64,000 bases of DNA from contig NZ_CP117449.1 in NCBI RefSeq assembly GCF_030687835.1, positions 1,860,001-1,924,000 of the forward strand. The letters run 5' to 3'. Source of the stretch: Pseudomonas hefeiensis (GTDB lineage: Bacteria > Pseudomonadota > Gammaproteobacteria > Pseudomonadales > Pseudomonadaceae). The notes under the pieces are model-generated. The model had not been told where the DNA came from. It made no database searches and saw only the letters and a program-made list of their open reading frames with translations. How positions within the stretch are numbered: position 1 is the stretch's first letter; each line of letters opens with the position of its first letter. The position numbers and the translations under genes are program-made. This document shows positions 7,979 through 16,643 of this stretch, in pieces.

Positions 7979-10123
7979 ATGAGCGATGCCATCCGTTACG
8001 AAACCGGCCAGGACCGGATCGTCGTCCTGACCCTGGACATGCCAGGCCAGAGCGCCAACACCATGAATGCGACGTACCGCGAGGCCATGGCCGCCTGCGT
8101 CGCCCGGCTGACTGCCGAAAGAGACTCGATTGCCGGGGTGATCATTACCTCGGCCAAGAAAACCTTCTTCGCTGGCGGCGACCTCAACGAACTGGTCAAG
8201 GTCGGTAAACCCCAAGCCAAGGCATTCTATGACATGGTTCTCGGGCTCAAGGCGCAACTGCGTGCCCTGGAAACCCTGGGAAAACCGGTGGTGGCGGCCA
8301 TCAATGGCGCAGCCCTGGGCGGTGGCTGGGAAATCTGCCTGGCTTGCCATCATCGTGTGGCACTGGATCACCCGTCGGTGCAGATTGGCCTGCCGGAAGT
8401 CACTCTGGGCCTGTTGCCCGGTGGCGGCGGGGTGGTGCGGATGGTGCGGTTGCTTGGCTTGGAAAAGGCCTTGCCGTATCTGCTCGAGGGTAAGAAGGTG
8501 CGCCCGCAACAGGCGCTGCAGGCCGGTCTGGTCGATGAGCTGGCGGTGGATCGCGAGGACCTGTTGAACAAGTCCAGGGCCTGGATTCTCGCCAACCCAA
8601 GCGTGGTCCAGCCTTGGGACATGAAGGGCTATCAGATCCCGGGTGGCACGCCGTCTCATCCGAAAGTCGCGCAAATGCTGGCGATAGCACCTTCGATCCT
8701 GCGCAACAAAACCCAGGGTTGCCTGCCCGCGCCCGAGAAAATTCTCTGCGCGGCGGTGGAAGGTGCCCAGGTGGATTTCGACACCGCCCACGTGATCGAA
8801 ACCCGCTACTTCACCGAGCTGACCACCGGCCAGGTGGCCAAGAACCTGATTGGCACTTTCTGGTTCCAGCTCAACGAAATCAAGGCCGGTGGTTCGCGTC
8901 CGCAGGGCTTTGCACCTCATCTGACGCAAAAACTCGGGGTACTCGGCGCCGGCATGATGGGGGCTGGTATCGCCTGCGTCAGCGCTATAGCCGGCATTGA
9001 AGTGGTGCTCAAGGACGTCAGCCTTGCCGCCGCCGAGAAGGGTAAGGCCCGTGCGGTGGCGCTGCTGGATAAACAGGTCGCCCGCGGGCGGCTCACCGCC
9101 GAACAGCGCGACGCCACGCTGGCGCGGATTCAAGCCACTGACAGCGGCGCTGACTTGGCCGGTTGCGATCTGATCATCGAGGCCGTGTTTGAAGATCGCG
9201 CCCTGAAAGCCAGCGTCTCAGCCGCTGCGCAAGCGGTTGTTGGGGCGGACGCGGTGATCGCCTCCAACACCTCGACCTTGCCCATCACCGGCCTGGCGAC
9301 GGCTGTGCCGGACCAGACGAAGTTCATCGGCCTGCATTTCTTCAGCCCGGTGGAGAAAATGCCTCTGGTGGAAATCATCAAGGGCGCCCGCACCAGCGAC
9401 GAGACCTTGGCACGAGGTTTCGATTTCGTTCTGCAAATCAACAAGACGCCGATTGTGGTCAACGACAGTCGTGGCTTCTTCACCTCCCGGGTATTCGGCA
9501 CCTTTACCAACGAAGGCATCGCCATGCTGGGCGAGGGCGTGAGCGCACCGATGATCGAGACCGAGGCGCGCAAGGCCGGGATGCCGATTGGACCTCTGGC
9601 AATCTCTGATGAAGTTTCCCTCAGCCTGATGAGCCATATCCGCGAGCAAACCGCCAAGGACCTGCGAGCGGAAGGGAAAACGCCGATCGAGCACCCCGCG
9701 TTCGCCGTGATTGACTTGCTGCTCAACGAATACAAACGACCAGGCAAAGCCGCCGGGGGCGGTTTCTATGAGTACCCGGCCGACGGGCAAAAGCACCTGT
9801 GGCCGGAACTCAAAAGCCGTTTCGAGAAAGCCGACGGGCAGATTTCGCCACAGGACATCCGCGATCGCCTGCTGTTCATCCAGGCCCTGGAAACCGTGCG
9901 TTGTGTGGAGGAGGGCGTGCTCACCGCGACGGCGGACGCCAACGTCGGCTCGGTCTTCGGTATCGGTTTCGCAGCCTGGACCGGCGGTGCGTTGCAGTTC
10001 ATCAACCAGTACGGCCTGGAGGATTTTGTCGCCCGCGCTCAGTATCTGGCCGAGCAGTATGGCGAGCGTTTCTCGCCACCGGGCTTGTTACTGGAGAAAG
10101 CCGCCAGGCAAGAACTGTTCTGA
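7979..10123 (+). CDS. FadJ-type enoyl-CoA hydratase / 3-hydroxyacyl-CoA dehydrogenase
   Basis: 714 residues. The N-terminal ~190 residues are a crotonase domain (AGGDLNEL, then GAALGGGWEICLAC forming the oxyanion hole). From ~315 comes the NAD-binding 3-hydroxyacyl-CoA dehydrogenase domain (GVLGAGMMGAGIA), with catalytic HFFSPVEKMPLVEI and then NDSRGFFTSRV. The C-terminal HAD domains end in ...EKAARQELF. It performs the hydration and oxidation steps of fatty acid beta-oxidation. The gene starts 26 bases after the thiolase gene with AAGGAA upstream. The pair would form a complete cycle if the thiolase is functional. Confidence 0.92.
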   Translation: MSDAIRYETGQDRIVVLTLDMPGQSANTMNATYREAMAACVARLTAERDSIAGVIITSAKKTFFAGGDLNELVKVGKPQAKAFYDMVLGLKAQLRALETLGKPVVAAINGAALGGGWEICLACHHRVALDHPSVQIGLPEVTLGLLPGGGGVVRMVRLLGLEKALPYLLEGKKVRPQQALQAGLVDELAVDREDLLNKSRAWILANPSVVQPWDMKGYQIPGGTPSHPKVAQMLAIAPSILRNKTQGCLPAPEKILCAAVEGAQVDFDTAHVIETRYFTELTTGQVAKNLIGTFWFQLNEIKAGGSRPQGFAPHLTQKLGVLGAGMMGAGIACVSAIAGIEVVLKDVSLAAAEKGKARAVALLDKQVARGRLTAEQRDATLARIQATDSGADLAGCDLIIEAVFEDRALKASVSAAAQAVVGADAVIASNTSTLPITGLATAVPDQTKFIGLHFFSPVEKMPLVEIIKGARTSDETLARGFDFVLQINKTPIVVNDSRGFFTSRVFGTFTNEGIAMLGEGVSAPMIETEARKAGMPIGPLAISDEVSLSLMSHIREQTAKDLRAEGKTPIEHPAFAVIDLLLNEYKRPGKAAGGGFYEYPADGQKHLWPELKSRFEKADGQISPQDIRDRLLFIQALETVRCVEEGVLTATADANVGSVFGIGFAAWTGGALQFINQYGLEDFVARAQYLAEQYGERFSPPGLLLEKAARQELF

Positions 10124-10210
10124 CCGGCAGGGAAGGGGCTTGCCTTGAGGCGGTGTTTCAAGGCACGCTCAGGGTGTGCATTATTCCCATCATCGTGTCA
10201 GGTATTTTTT

Positions 10211-10945
10211 ATGTCGCTGCGCATCTGCATTTTGGAAACCGATATCTTGCGTGCGGAACTGATTGACCAATATCAGGGTTACGGGCAGATGTTCCAGCGC
10301 CTGTTTTCACAACAGCCCGTCGCGGCTGAGTTCATTGTGTATAACGTCATGCAGGGGCAATACCCCAACGATGATGAGCAGTTCGACGCGTACCTGGTGA
10401 CCGGCAGCAAAGCCGATTCCTTCGGCACCGACCCCTGGATTCAAACCCTCAAGACCTTCCTGCTGGACCGCTACCAGCGAGGCGACAAGTTACTGGGCGT
10501 GTGCTTCGGTCATCAACTGCTGGCGCTGTTGCTGGGCGGCAAGGCCGAGCGCGCCACTCAGGGCTGGGGCGTGGGCACGCACCGCTACAAGCTCGCGGCC
10601 AAGGCGCCATGGATGAGCCCGGTGATGGAAGAACTGACCCTGCTGATCAGTCACCAGGACCAGGTCACCGAATTGCCGGAAAACGCCACGGTCATCGCGT
10701 CCAGTGATTTTTGCCCGTTCGCCGCCTACCACATCAACGATCAGGTGCTGTGCTTCCAGGGCCACCCGGAATTCATCCACGATTATTCCCGGGCGCTGCT
10801 GGAGATTCGCCAGCAACACCTGGGTGAGCAGATCTACAGTCAAGGCATGGCCAGTCTTGAACAGGCGCATCACGGCACAACAGTAGCTGAATGGATGATG
10901 CGTTTTGTCGCGCACAAGCCTGAGACCGAAGCGGCCCAAGGCTAA
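10211..10945 (+). CDS. Class I glutamine amidotransferase-like protein
   Basis: 244 residues. Catalytic Cys98 is in GVCFGHQLLALLLGG, and the His/Glu pair is in CFQGHPEF near residue 190, giving a complete triad. The family (GMP-synthase-like amidotransferases, some acting as gamma-glutamyl hydrolases) transfers or hydrolyses glutamine amide; the acceptor is unknown. There is no synthetase domain or adjacent synthetase gene. The start at 10211 (ATGTCGCTG) gives the usual SLRICILETD beginning; in-frame sequence upstream is not conserved-looking. Confidence 0.82.
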   Translation: MSLRICILETDILRAELIDQYQGYGQMFQRLFSQQPVAAEFIVYNVMQGQYPNDDEQFDAYLVTGSKADSFGTDPWIQTLKTFLLDRYQRGDKLLGVCFGHQLLALLLGGKAERATQGWGVGTHRYKLAAKAPWMSPVMEELTLLISHQDQVTELPENATVIASSDFCPFAAYHINDQVLCFQGHPEFIHDYSRALLEIRQQHLGEQIYSQGMASLEQAHHGTTVAEWMMRFVAHKPETEAAQG

Positions 10946-10983
10946 AACACCCTCGCCCCCCACATTTGACAGGCAGGCGATCA

Positions 10984-11010
10984 AATGTGGGTGCGAGCCT
11001 GCTCGCGATG
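10984..11010 (+). repeat. Single REP (GTGGGAGCGAGC family, diverged)
   Basis: ATGTGGGTGCGAGCCTGCTCGCGATG matches the core of the second REP family in this window, with one mismatch. It lies between the convergent amidotransferase and corA genes. Confidence 0.7.
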
Positions 11011-11045
11011 AATGTCACGCCAGCCTCAACTGCATACACGCTCGC

Positions 11046-12017
11046 CTACAACCACCCCGAACGCTTGAAGCTCCCCCACAACGCGGTACAGCCCACCGCA
11101 ATAAACCCCAGTACCAGAAAGTACCCGTAGTGCCATGTCAATTCCGGCATGTTCTCGAAGTTCATCCCATAGATTCCGGCCACCGCGGTGGGAAACGCCA
11201 GGATCGCCGCCCACGCCGCGAACTTGCGCTGTACCACGCTCTGGCGCGACGCTTCGAGCAGCACGCCGATTTCAATGGTCTGGCTGGCAATGTCCGCCAG
11301 CGTCGCCAGGTCTTCCATTTGCCGCGTGACATGAATCTGCACATCACGGAAGTACGGGCTCATGTTTTTGTCGATGAAGGGGAAGTCCAGTCTTTGCAGT
11401 TCTTCGCTGATTTCCACCATGGGTGCTGCGTAACGACGCAGGCGTAATACGTCACGGCGCAAACTGTGCAAGTTCTGAATATCCCGCTCGTTCAGGGCGC
11501 TGCACAGTACGTTGCGCTCCAGTTCATCGATCTCGGCGTGAATGGCTTCACCCACCGGCTGGTAGTTTTCAATGACGAAATCCAGGATGGCATAGAGAAC
11601 GAAATCTTCCCCGTGCTCCAGCAGAATGGGCCGCGCCTCACAGCGCTGTCGCACATGGGCGTAGGACGCCGAGTGGCCATTGCGGGCGGTGATGATGTAG
11701 CCGTTGCCGGCGAAGATATGAGTCTCGATGAACTGCAGCTTGCCGTCCTTGCGCACTGGTGAATACGTGACGATAAACAGCGCATCGCCAAAGGTCTCCA
11801 GCTTGGGGCGGCTGTGCTTCTCCATCGCGTCTTCAATCGCCAATTCATGCAGATTGAATTGACGTTGCAGGTTGGTCAGCTCCTGGGTGCTGGGCTCTTC
11901 AAGCCCGATCCAGACAAAATGACCGGGTTTGGCTGCCCAGGTGCTGCCTTCGTCGAGGGTGATGTTGGTGACTTTCTTACCGGCGCTGTAAACCGCAGCA
12001 GCAACGACTCTACCCAT
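11046..12017 (-). CDS. CorA-family magnesium/divalent cation transporter
   Basis: 323 residues. A large cytoplasmic N-terminal domain is followed by two C-terminal membrane helices separated by the signature YGMNFENMPEL (about residue 283). This is the selectivity-filter GMN loop of CorA/MIT channels. Basic residues (FKRSGWL) end the protein, as in the family. It is a monocistronic-looking gene; a 312-base upstream region holds a REPIN (12164-12293). Confidence 0.9.
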   Translation of the reverse strand: MGRVVAAAVYSAGKKVTNITLDEGSTWAAKPGHFVWIGLEEPSTQELTNLQRQFNLHELAIEDAMEKHSRPKLETFGDALFIVTYSPVRKDGKLQFIETHIFAGNGYIITARNGHSASYAHVRQRCEARPILLEHGEDFVLYAILDFVIENYQPVGEAIHAEIDELERNVLCSALNERDIQNLHSLRRDVLRLRRYAAPMVEISEELQRLDFPFIDKNMSPYFRDVQIHVTRQMEDLATLADIASQTIEIGVLLEASRQSVVQRKFAAWAAILAFPTAVAGIYGMNFENMPELTWHYGYFLVLGFIAVGCTALWGSFKRSGWL

Positions 12018-12163
12018 GATGGTGGTTCACTTCTTCTTGGAAAATGGCAGTGGCAGGCAATCTGTAGCTTAGTGTGCCCTGCTGCTTGAGAGTCAGCAAA
12101 ATCCGCTGAGTTCGCCGGTAGAGTCAAATGCCATACAGGTAAAATCAGAATCGTGCGGGCTTT

Positions 12164-12293
12164 TGTGGCGAGGGGATTTATCCCCGCTGGCTGCGCAGCA
12201 GCCATCTCACAGCGAACTCAACCTACCTGACACTCCGAGTTGCCTGTCTTTGGGCTGCTGCGCAGCCAGCGGGGATAAATCCCCTCGCCACAG
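12164..12293. repeat. REPIN (GTGGCGAGGGGATTTATCCCC family)
   Basis: Two inverted REP arms: TGTGGCGAGGGGATTTATCC...GCTGCGCAGC, and its reverse complement ending ...CCCCTCGCCACA. They are separated by ~45 bases. It sits between corA and plsC (12018-12330); no gene is seen in that gap. Confidence 0.9.
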
Positions 12294-12330
12294 GGTTATG
12301 TGCCCGGCTGGCTATTGTTTAACGGGCGCG

Positions 12331-13057
12331 TTAAACAGCCTGCACCTGCCGGTCCATCGCCGCGATGCACTCGCGCATCTGTTCACGGCATTGGGCGATG
12401 AGCTGGGGCATGTCGTCCAGGCTCAAGCCCGCCGTGGGAATGGCCGGTAGCGAGCGTATGAGGATGTCGCCGCTTCGCCAGCGATTGAGGCGCGTGTGCT
12501 TGATGTAGCTGCTGACGCACACCGGAACAATCGGCACCCCGGCAGCGATCGCCATCTGGAACGCGCCTTTCTTGAATGGCAGCAGATCCTCGCCAAGATT
12601 ACGCGTGCCTTCCGGGAACACCCAGATTGATGTGTCCTCGTGCTGCAAGGTATGAGTGGTGGTCAACATCGACTGGCGCGCCTTGATCGCGTTGCCCCGG
12701 TCGATCAGCACATTGCCCGCCAGCCAGCCAGAACAACTGCCCGAACAACGGCACCCACTTCAGGCTCTTCTTGCCGATGCACACGGTGCGATACGGCACC
12801 ACGTTGCCGAACACGAACAGGTCATAGTTGGATTGATGGTTGGCAATGATCACGCAGCTCTGGGATTTATTCACCAGCGTGTCGACCTCGGCCTTTACCC
12901 GCAGACGCAAAATGCACATGGCGGGCCACGCATACAGCCTGGCGCATAAACGGCTGTTGTCCGGATTGAACGGGCGACACAGCCCCAGGATTACCCCGAG
13001 CACACCCGCCAGCACAAAATGCAGACCCATCAACAACATACGCAATAAAAACAGCAT
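12331..13057 (-). pseudogene. plsC: 1-acyl-sn-glycerol-3-phosphate acyltransferase, frameshifted
   Basis: PlsC makes phosphatidate at the inner membrane. The N-terminal half (from 13057) has membrane helices and the catalytic NHQSNYD (HX4D, His74). The C-terminal half, in another frame (from ~12711), has FPEGTRNLG and GVPIVPVCVSSY. Homology breaks in three tandem copies of CTGG (minus strand; 12720-12731): removing one copy restores FWLAGNVLIDRGN and a 240-residue protein, the usual family size. Both motifs survive, so it would be active if read through. The gene is either a phase-variable or recently mutated copy. Other acyltransferases elsewhere could compensate. Confidence 0.88.
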
Positions 13058-13223
13058 CTACAGGCCCCATCGGGACAAAAGGTGGCGCAGTGTACGGATG
13101 TGCACTGTTTTCGGCAATTGCCGCTATAGATGTAGGAGATGGGCGATGTTTGAGCGCATGTTTCCGAATAACGTGACAGAAGCAGGCTAGAGCGGTTGTC
13201 GGTTTTTAAACGGAGCCTGTAAG

Positions 13224-13254
13224 AAAAAGCCCGACGCAGAGGTCGGGCTTTTCG
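13224..13254. terminator. Rho-independent terminator of the crotonase gene
   Basis: AAAAAGCCCGAC-GCAGAG-GTCGGGCTTTT is a near-symmetric hairpin with A and T tracts. It lies just after the minus-strand crotonase stop codon and can act on both strands. Confidence 0.85.
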
Positions 13255-13271
13255 TTTTGCGCTGTGGAGCG

Positions 13272-13961
13272 CTAACCCATGTGCTCCTGATCCAGCAGGA
13301 TTGCACTGTCCAGCGTCTCCAGCAGAGCCTTGCGCACTTTCAGCTTGGTGTTCTTGTGGGCGGTCATGTTGATTTTCTTCAACTGACGCGCGGCCTCCAG
13401 CGCCGCGCCCTGCAGTTCTTCGGCTGATACCACCTTGTCGAGGAAACCGGCATCCACAGCGCTCTGCGGGTTGAACATCTCGCCATTGATCACCGAGCGA
13501 TGGAACGCAGACTTGCGCAGACGATCACGGGCCAGCTCAATGCCTGCGTGGTGCATGGTCATGCCGATCTGCACCTCGTTCAGGCCAATGCTGAACGGTC
13601 CATCGACACCGATGCGATAGTCCGCCGACAGCAGCAGGAACGCACCCTTGGCCACCGCATGCCCGGGGCACGCGACAACGACGGGGAAGGGGTGCGACAA
13701 CAGGCGACGGGCCAGGGTCGAGCCGGCCGTAACCAGGCTCACCGCTTCCTTGGGACCGGCGGTCATCACCTTCAAATCGTAACCACCGGACAAAATCCCC
13801 GGTTGCCCGGTAATGATCACCACCGCCCGATCCGTCACAGCCTGATCCAGCGCAGTGTTGAACGCGGCAATCACATCCGGCGAGATGGCATTGACCTTGC
13901 CGTTGTTCAAGGTCAGGGTCGCGATACCGTCTTCGAGATGGTAGGCAATCAGGTCGCTCAT
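13272..13961 (-). CDS. Crotonase (enoyl-CoA hydratase/isomerase) family protein
   Basis: 229 residues. The crotonase fold is seen from IATLTLNNGKVNAIS, SGGYDLKVM (first oxyanion loop) and GHAVAKGAFLLLSADYRIG (second oxyanion loop). Shorter than the 255-260 residues of most hydratases, and the usual pair of acidic catalytic residues in the EVQIGM region is not complete, so substrate and reaction are unclear. The start at 13961 is set by ACAAGGAAT upstream; the in-frame ATG at 14039 is probably spurious. Confidence 0.83.
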   Translation of the reverse strand: MSDLIAYHLEDGIATLTLNNGKVNAISPDVIAAFNTALDQAVTDRAVVIITGQPGILSGGYDLKVMTAGPKEAVSLVTAGSTLARRLLSHPFPVVVACPGHAVAKGAFLLLSADYRIGVDGPFSIGLNEVQIGMTMHHAGIELARDRLRKSAFHRSVINGEMFNPQSAVDAGFLDKVVSAEELQGAALEAARQLKKINMTAHKNTKLKVRKALLETLDSAILLDQEHMG

Positions 13962-14202
13962 GGCGCTATTCCTTGTAAGAGAAGTGACGCAGACGTTACC
14001 CACCGCCGCAGGCCAGGTAAAGCGCTGTGACTGACTCACCGGTCAGCCCCCGGCCCCCACAAACCGCCTGACCGCCCCATCGCTCGCGCCTTGCTCCATG
14101 GAACACTGCGCGCACCAACCCGAAGATTGGCCGGTTTGCCATGCCCCGATGCGTTTGAAATGCCCGATCACCTTAACCGCATGAAAATTCTGAAAAAAAC
14201 CT

Positions 14203-14231
14203 TTGCCATCGGAAAAGCTTTCGACTACATT
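14203..14231 (+). promoter_or_regulatory. Sigma70 promoter of tRNA-Ser
   Basis: TTGCCA (14203-14208) and TACATT (14226-14231) are separated by exactly 17 bases. Transcription would start about 30 bases before the tRNA 5' end. Confidence 0.75.
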
Positions 14232-14268
14232 AGCGCGCCTCGACAGACTGAACAGTTTGCCGAGACAC

Positions 14269-14358
14269 GGTGAAGTGTCCGAGTGGCTTAAGGAGCACGC
14301 CTGGAAAGTGTGTATACAGGAAACTGTATCGAGAGTTCGAATCTCTCCTTCACCGCCA
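14269..14358 (+). tRNA. tRNA-Ser (anticodon GGA)
   Basis: 90-base class II tRNA. The acceptor stem GGTGAAG pairs with CTTCACC, with discriminator G and encoded CCA. The anticodon loop CTGGAAA gives GGA. There is a long variable arm, and the T-arm GAGAGTTCGAATCTCTC is canonical. Confidence 0.95.
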
Positions 14359-14370
14359 TATTCTGCAAAC

Positions 14371-14410
14371 ACAAACCCCCGATTTTCCTAGAGAAAGTCG
14401 GGGGTTTGTG
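14371..14410 (+). terminator. Rho-independent terminator of tRNA-Ser
   Basis: ACAAACCCCCGA...TCGGGGGTTTGT forms a 12-bp stem with a ~15-base loop, starting 12 bases after the tRNA CCA end. Downstream T-runs are short. Confidence 0.85.
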
Positions 14411-14625
14411 GTTTTTGGCGTCTGGAAAAGGGTGATATGGGACCGGGGGGCTACCCGCGTGGTGGCAGCAACCACGCATAGGAACCAGGCCCAGGTGTCC
14501 GCGCCGTTCCACTAAACAGCATCAGGCAACCTCTCAGCAGCATCAAGCAAAAGCTTCCGAGCCCATGCCGTTAAGGTTCCTCTTGAAGAGGTTCCTATCA
14601 ACGATATTGTTGTGAGAGAAAGATC

Positions 14626-15126
14626 ATGACCCCATGGATGAGTTTGGCTGTGCGCCTTCAGGCTGTCGCGCTGTGTTTGATGCTTTCAACGAACACGGTC
14701 TCAGCGTCGCAAGCCGCTGACCAAAACACCAATACCGACTTGGTGCGCCAAGCATTTACTAACTGGCAGCAAGGCCAAGGCACTGCTTTCGATCTGCTGG
14801 CGCCCGACGCAACGTGGACCGTATCTGGATCAAGCCCTGTTTCCGGTGTGTATAACAGCAAGTCGGATTTAATCGAGCGAGCCGTACGACCGATCACCGC
14901 TCGGCTGGCGACACCCATTTCCCCTACCGTGCAAAGCATTGTGGCCGAGGACGATGTCGTGGTGGTTCTCTGGAAGGGAGAAGCCATGGCGCTTGACCGC
15001 AAGCCCTACAACAACACTTACCTGTGGCACATGACATTCAAAGATGGCCAGATCACCGAAGTAAATGCCTTTCTGGACACCTACGTGTTGAATGACCTTA
15101 TGCGTCGGGTTGATCCTGTTCGGTAA
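14626..15126 (+). CDS. Secreted SnoaL/NTF2-like protein
   Basis: 166 residues with a signal peptide (LCLMLSTNTVSASQA). The remainder is a nuclear-transport-factor-2-like barrel: LVRQAFTNWQQGQGTAFDLLAPDATW, then the central VVVLWKGEAM strand and the FKDGQITEVNAFLDTY end typical of SnoaL-like proteins. Some members are hydrolases or polyketide cyclases, but catalytic residues cannot be assigned here. ATG at 14626 has GAGAGAAAG upstream. A bidirectional terminator separates it from the convergent hydrolase. Confidence 0.8.
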   Translation: MTPWMSLAVRLQAVALCLMLSTNTVSASQAADQNTNTDLVRQAFTNWQQGQGTAFDLLAPDATWTVSGSSPVSGVYNSKSDLIERAVRPITARLATPISPTVQSIVAEDDVVVVLWKGEAMALDRKPYNNTYLWHMTFKDGQITEVNAFLDTYVLNDLMRRVDPVR

Positions 15127-15196
15127 TACCCGTACAGCGCCAGGAAACAAAGTACGGTCTTATCGTCGGGCCCGCGCATGTGGTGTGAATGGCCCG

Positions 15197-15233
15197 AAAA
15201 AACGGCTCGTTGAATAAACGAGCCGTTTTTTTA
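15197..15233. terminator. Bidirectional terminator between SnoaL-like and hydrolase genes
   Basis: AAAAAACGGCTCGTT-GAATA-AACGAGCCGTTTTTTT is a near-perfect palindrome serving two convergent genes. Confidence 0.9.
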
Positions 15234-15264
15234 TGCCGGTGTTATCCAGACAAGTGCCTGGCTA

Positions 15265-16332
15265 TCAAAGATGATCGGCATCGATCACGGCCTTGGCAAA
15301 CGCCTGCGGATCTTCCTGCGGCAAGTTGTGGCCGATGCCGCCGCTGATCAACCGGAATTCGTATTTGCCAGTGAAGCGCTTGGCGTAATCCTCGGGAGCT
15401 GGGTGCGGCGCGCCGTTGGCATCGCCTTCAAGGGTGATGGTCGGCACGCTGATGGAAGGCGCCGTCGCCAGTTTCTGTTCCAGCGCGTCGTACCGGGTCT
15501 CGCCCTGGACCAAGCCGAGACGCCAACGGTAGTTGAACACGGTGATCTCGACATGGTCGGGGTTTTCCAGCGCCTTGGCGCTGCGGTCGAAGGTGGTGTC
15601 ATCGAATGCCCATTTTGGCGACGCCAGTTGCCAGATCAACTTGGCGAAGTCGTGGGTGTTTTTCTCGTACCCGGCGCGGCCCCGGTCAGTGGCGAAATAA
15701 AACTGATACCACCACTGCAACTCAGCCTTGGGCGGTAGCGGGTTCTGGCCGGCGGCCTGGCTGCCGATCAGATAGCCACTGACCGCGACCAGCGCCTTGA
15801 CCCGCTCCGGCCACAGGGCCGCGACGATGTCCGCCGAACGTGCGCCCCAATCGTAGCCACCGAGCACGGCTTGCTTGATCTTCAGCGCATCGATGAAGTC
15901 GATCACGTCACTGGCCAGCGCGGCCGGTTGACCGTTGCGAAGTGTCTTCTCGGACAGAAAATGCGTATCGCCGTAGCCTCGGGCGTACGGCATCAGCACG
16001 CGGTATCCCTTCGCTGCGAGCAAGGGCGCGACTTCGTCATAGCTGTGAATGTCGTACGGCCAGCCGTGCAGCAGAATCACCACCGGCCCATCGGCGGGGC
16101 CGGTTTCAGCGTACGCCACGTCCAGCAGACCGGCCTTGACATGCTTCAGCGCACCGAACGGGGAGGGCGTTGTATGTGTGACGCCGGACTTGATCGCGGT
16201 TGGCTGCGCGGCGCTGGTGGATTGCCCATGGGCAACCCCGAGCGCGCCGAGCAGACTGAGCGCGAGGATGGATGAGCCGAGCACGCGGCGATGGGTTTTA
16301 CCGGTTTTGCTGTGCTGCCGTGCCGTTTTCAT
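15265..16332 (-). CDS. Exported alpha/beta hydrolase, epoxide-hydrolase-like
   Basis: 355 residues. The N-terminus has HRRVLGSSILALSLL with a twin-arginine-like pair before a hydrophobic stretch, so Tat export is plausible. The catalytic region follows the haloalkane dehalogenase/epoxide hydrolase scheme: HGWPYDIHSYDEV (oxyanion), GGYDWGARSAD (aspartate nucleophile), and the C-terminal GIGHNLPQE histidine. The start at 16332 is chosen for ACGGAGGC upstream; an ORF extension to 16572 lacks any signal and looks non-coding. Substrate unknown. Confidence 0.82.
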   Translation of the reverse strand: MKTARQHSKTGKTHRRVLGSSILALSLLGALGVAHGQSTSAAQPTAIKSGVTHTTPSPFGALKHVKAGLLDVAYAETGPADGPVVILLHGWPYDIHSYDEVAPLLAAKGYRVLMPYARGYGDTHFLSEKTLRNGQPAALASDVIDFIDALKIKQAVLGGYDWGARSADIVAALWPERVKALVAVSGYLIGSQAAGQNPLPPKAELQWWYQFYFATDRGRAGYEKNTHDFAKLIWQLASPKWAFDDTTFDRSAKALENPDHVEITVFNYRWRLGLVQGETRYDALEQKLATAPSISVPTITLEGDANGAPHPAPEDYAKRFTGKYEFRLISGGIGHNLPQEDPQAFAKAVIDADHL

Positions 16333-16643
16333 AGTGATGCCTCCGTTGCGAGCGTGGGTCAGGGGCTCTGGTTGATGCCCTTGAAACCTTGGGTGCATTT
16401 GAACGGGGCAACGTATCCGGGCTGTGTCGAATGGGAGGCAAAAGTGCAAGGTTATGTAGCGAAGTATCCTCGGGATACACGAGGATACATGGCAGCAGAA
16501 TATGTGGCTGAGAACAGCAGAGCCTACCTCTGATCCTTGCGCGTTCGGTTGCGCGTACAAGTGGTCAAGCAAGAGTGCATTGTCGTAATGACTTCCACTG
16601 TCATGCGTCTATGATCACTGATCACCTGGAGCGAGAACTTGAA

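Noticed and set aside
13146..13190. 14-codon ORF with a plausible GGAG upstream
   Set aside because: Too short to judge; could be a leader peptide but there is no attenuator structure nearby.
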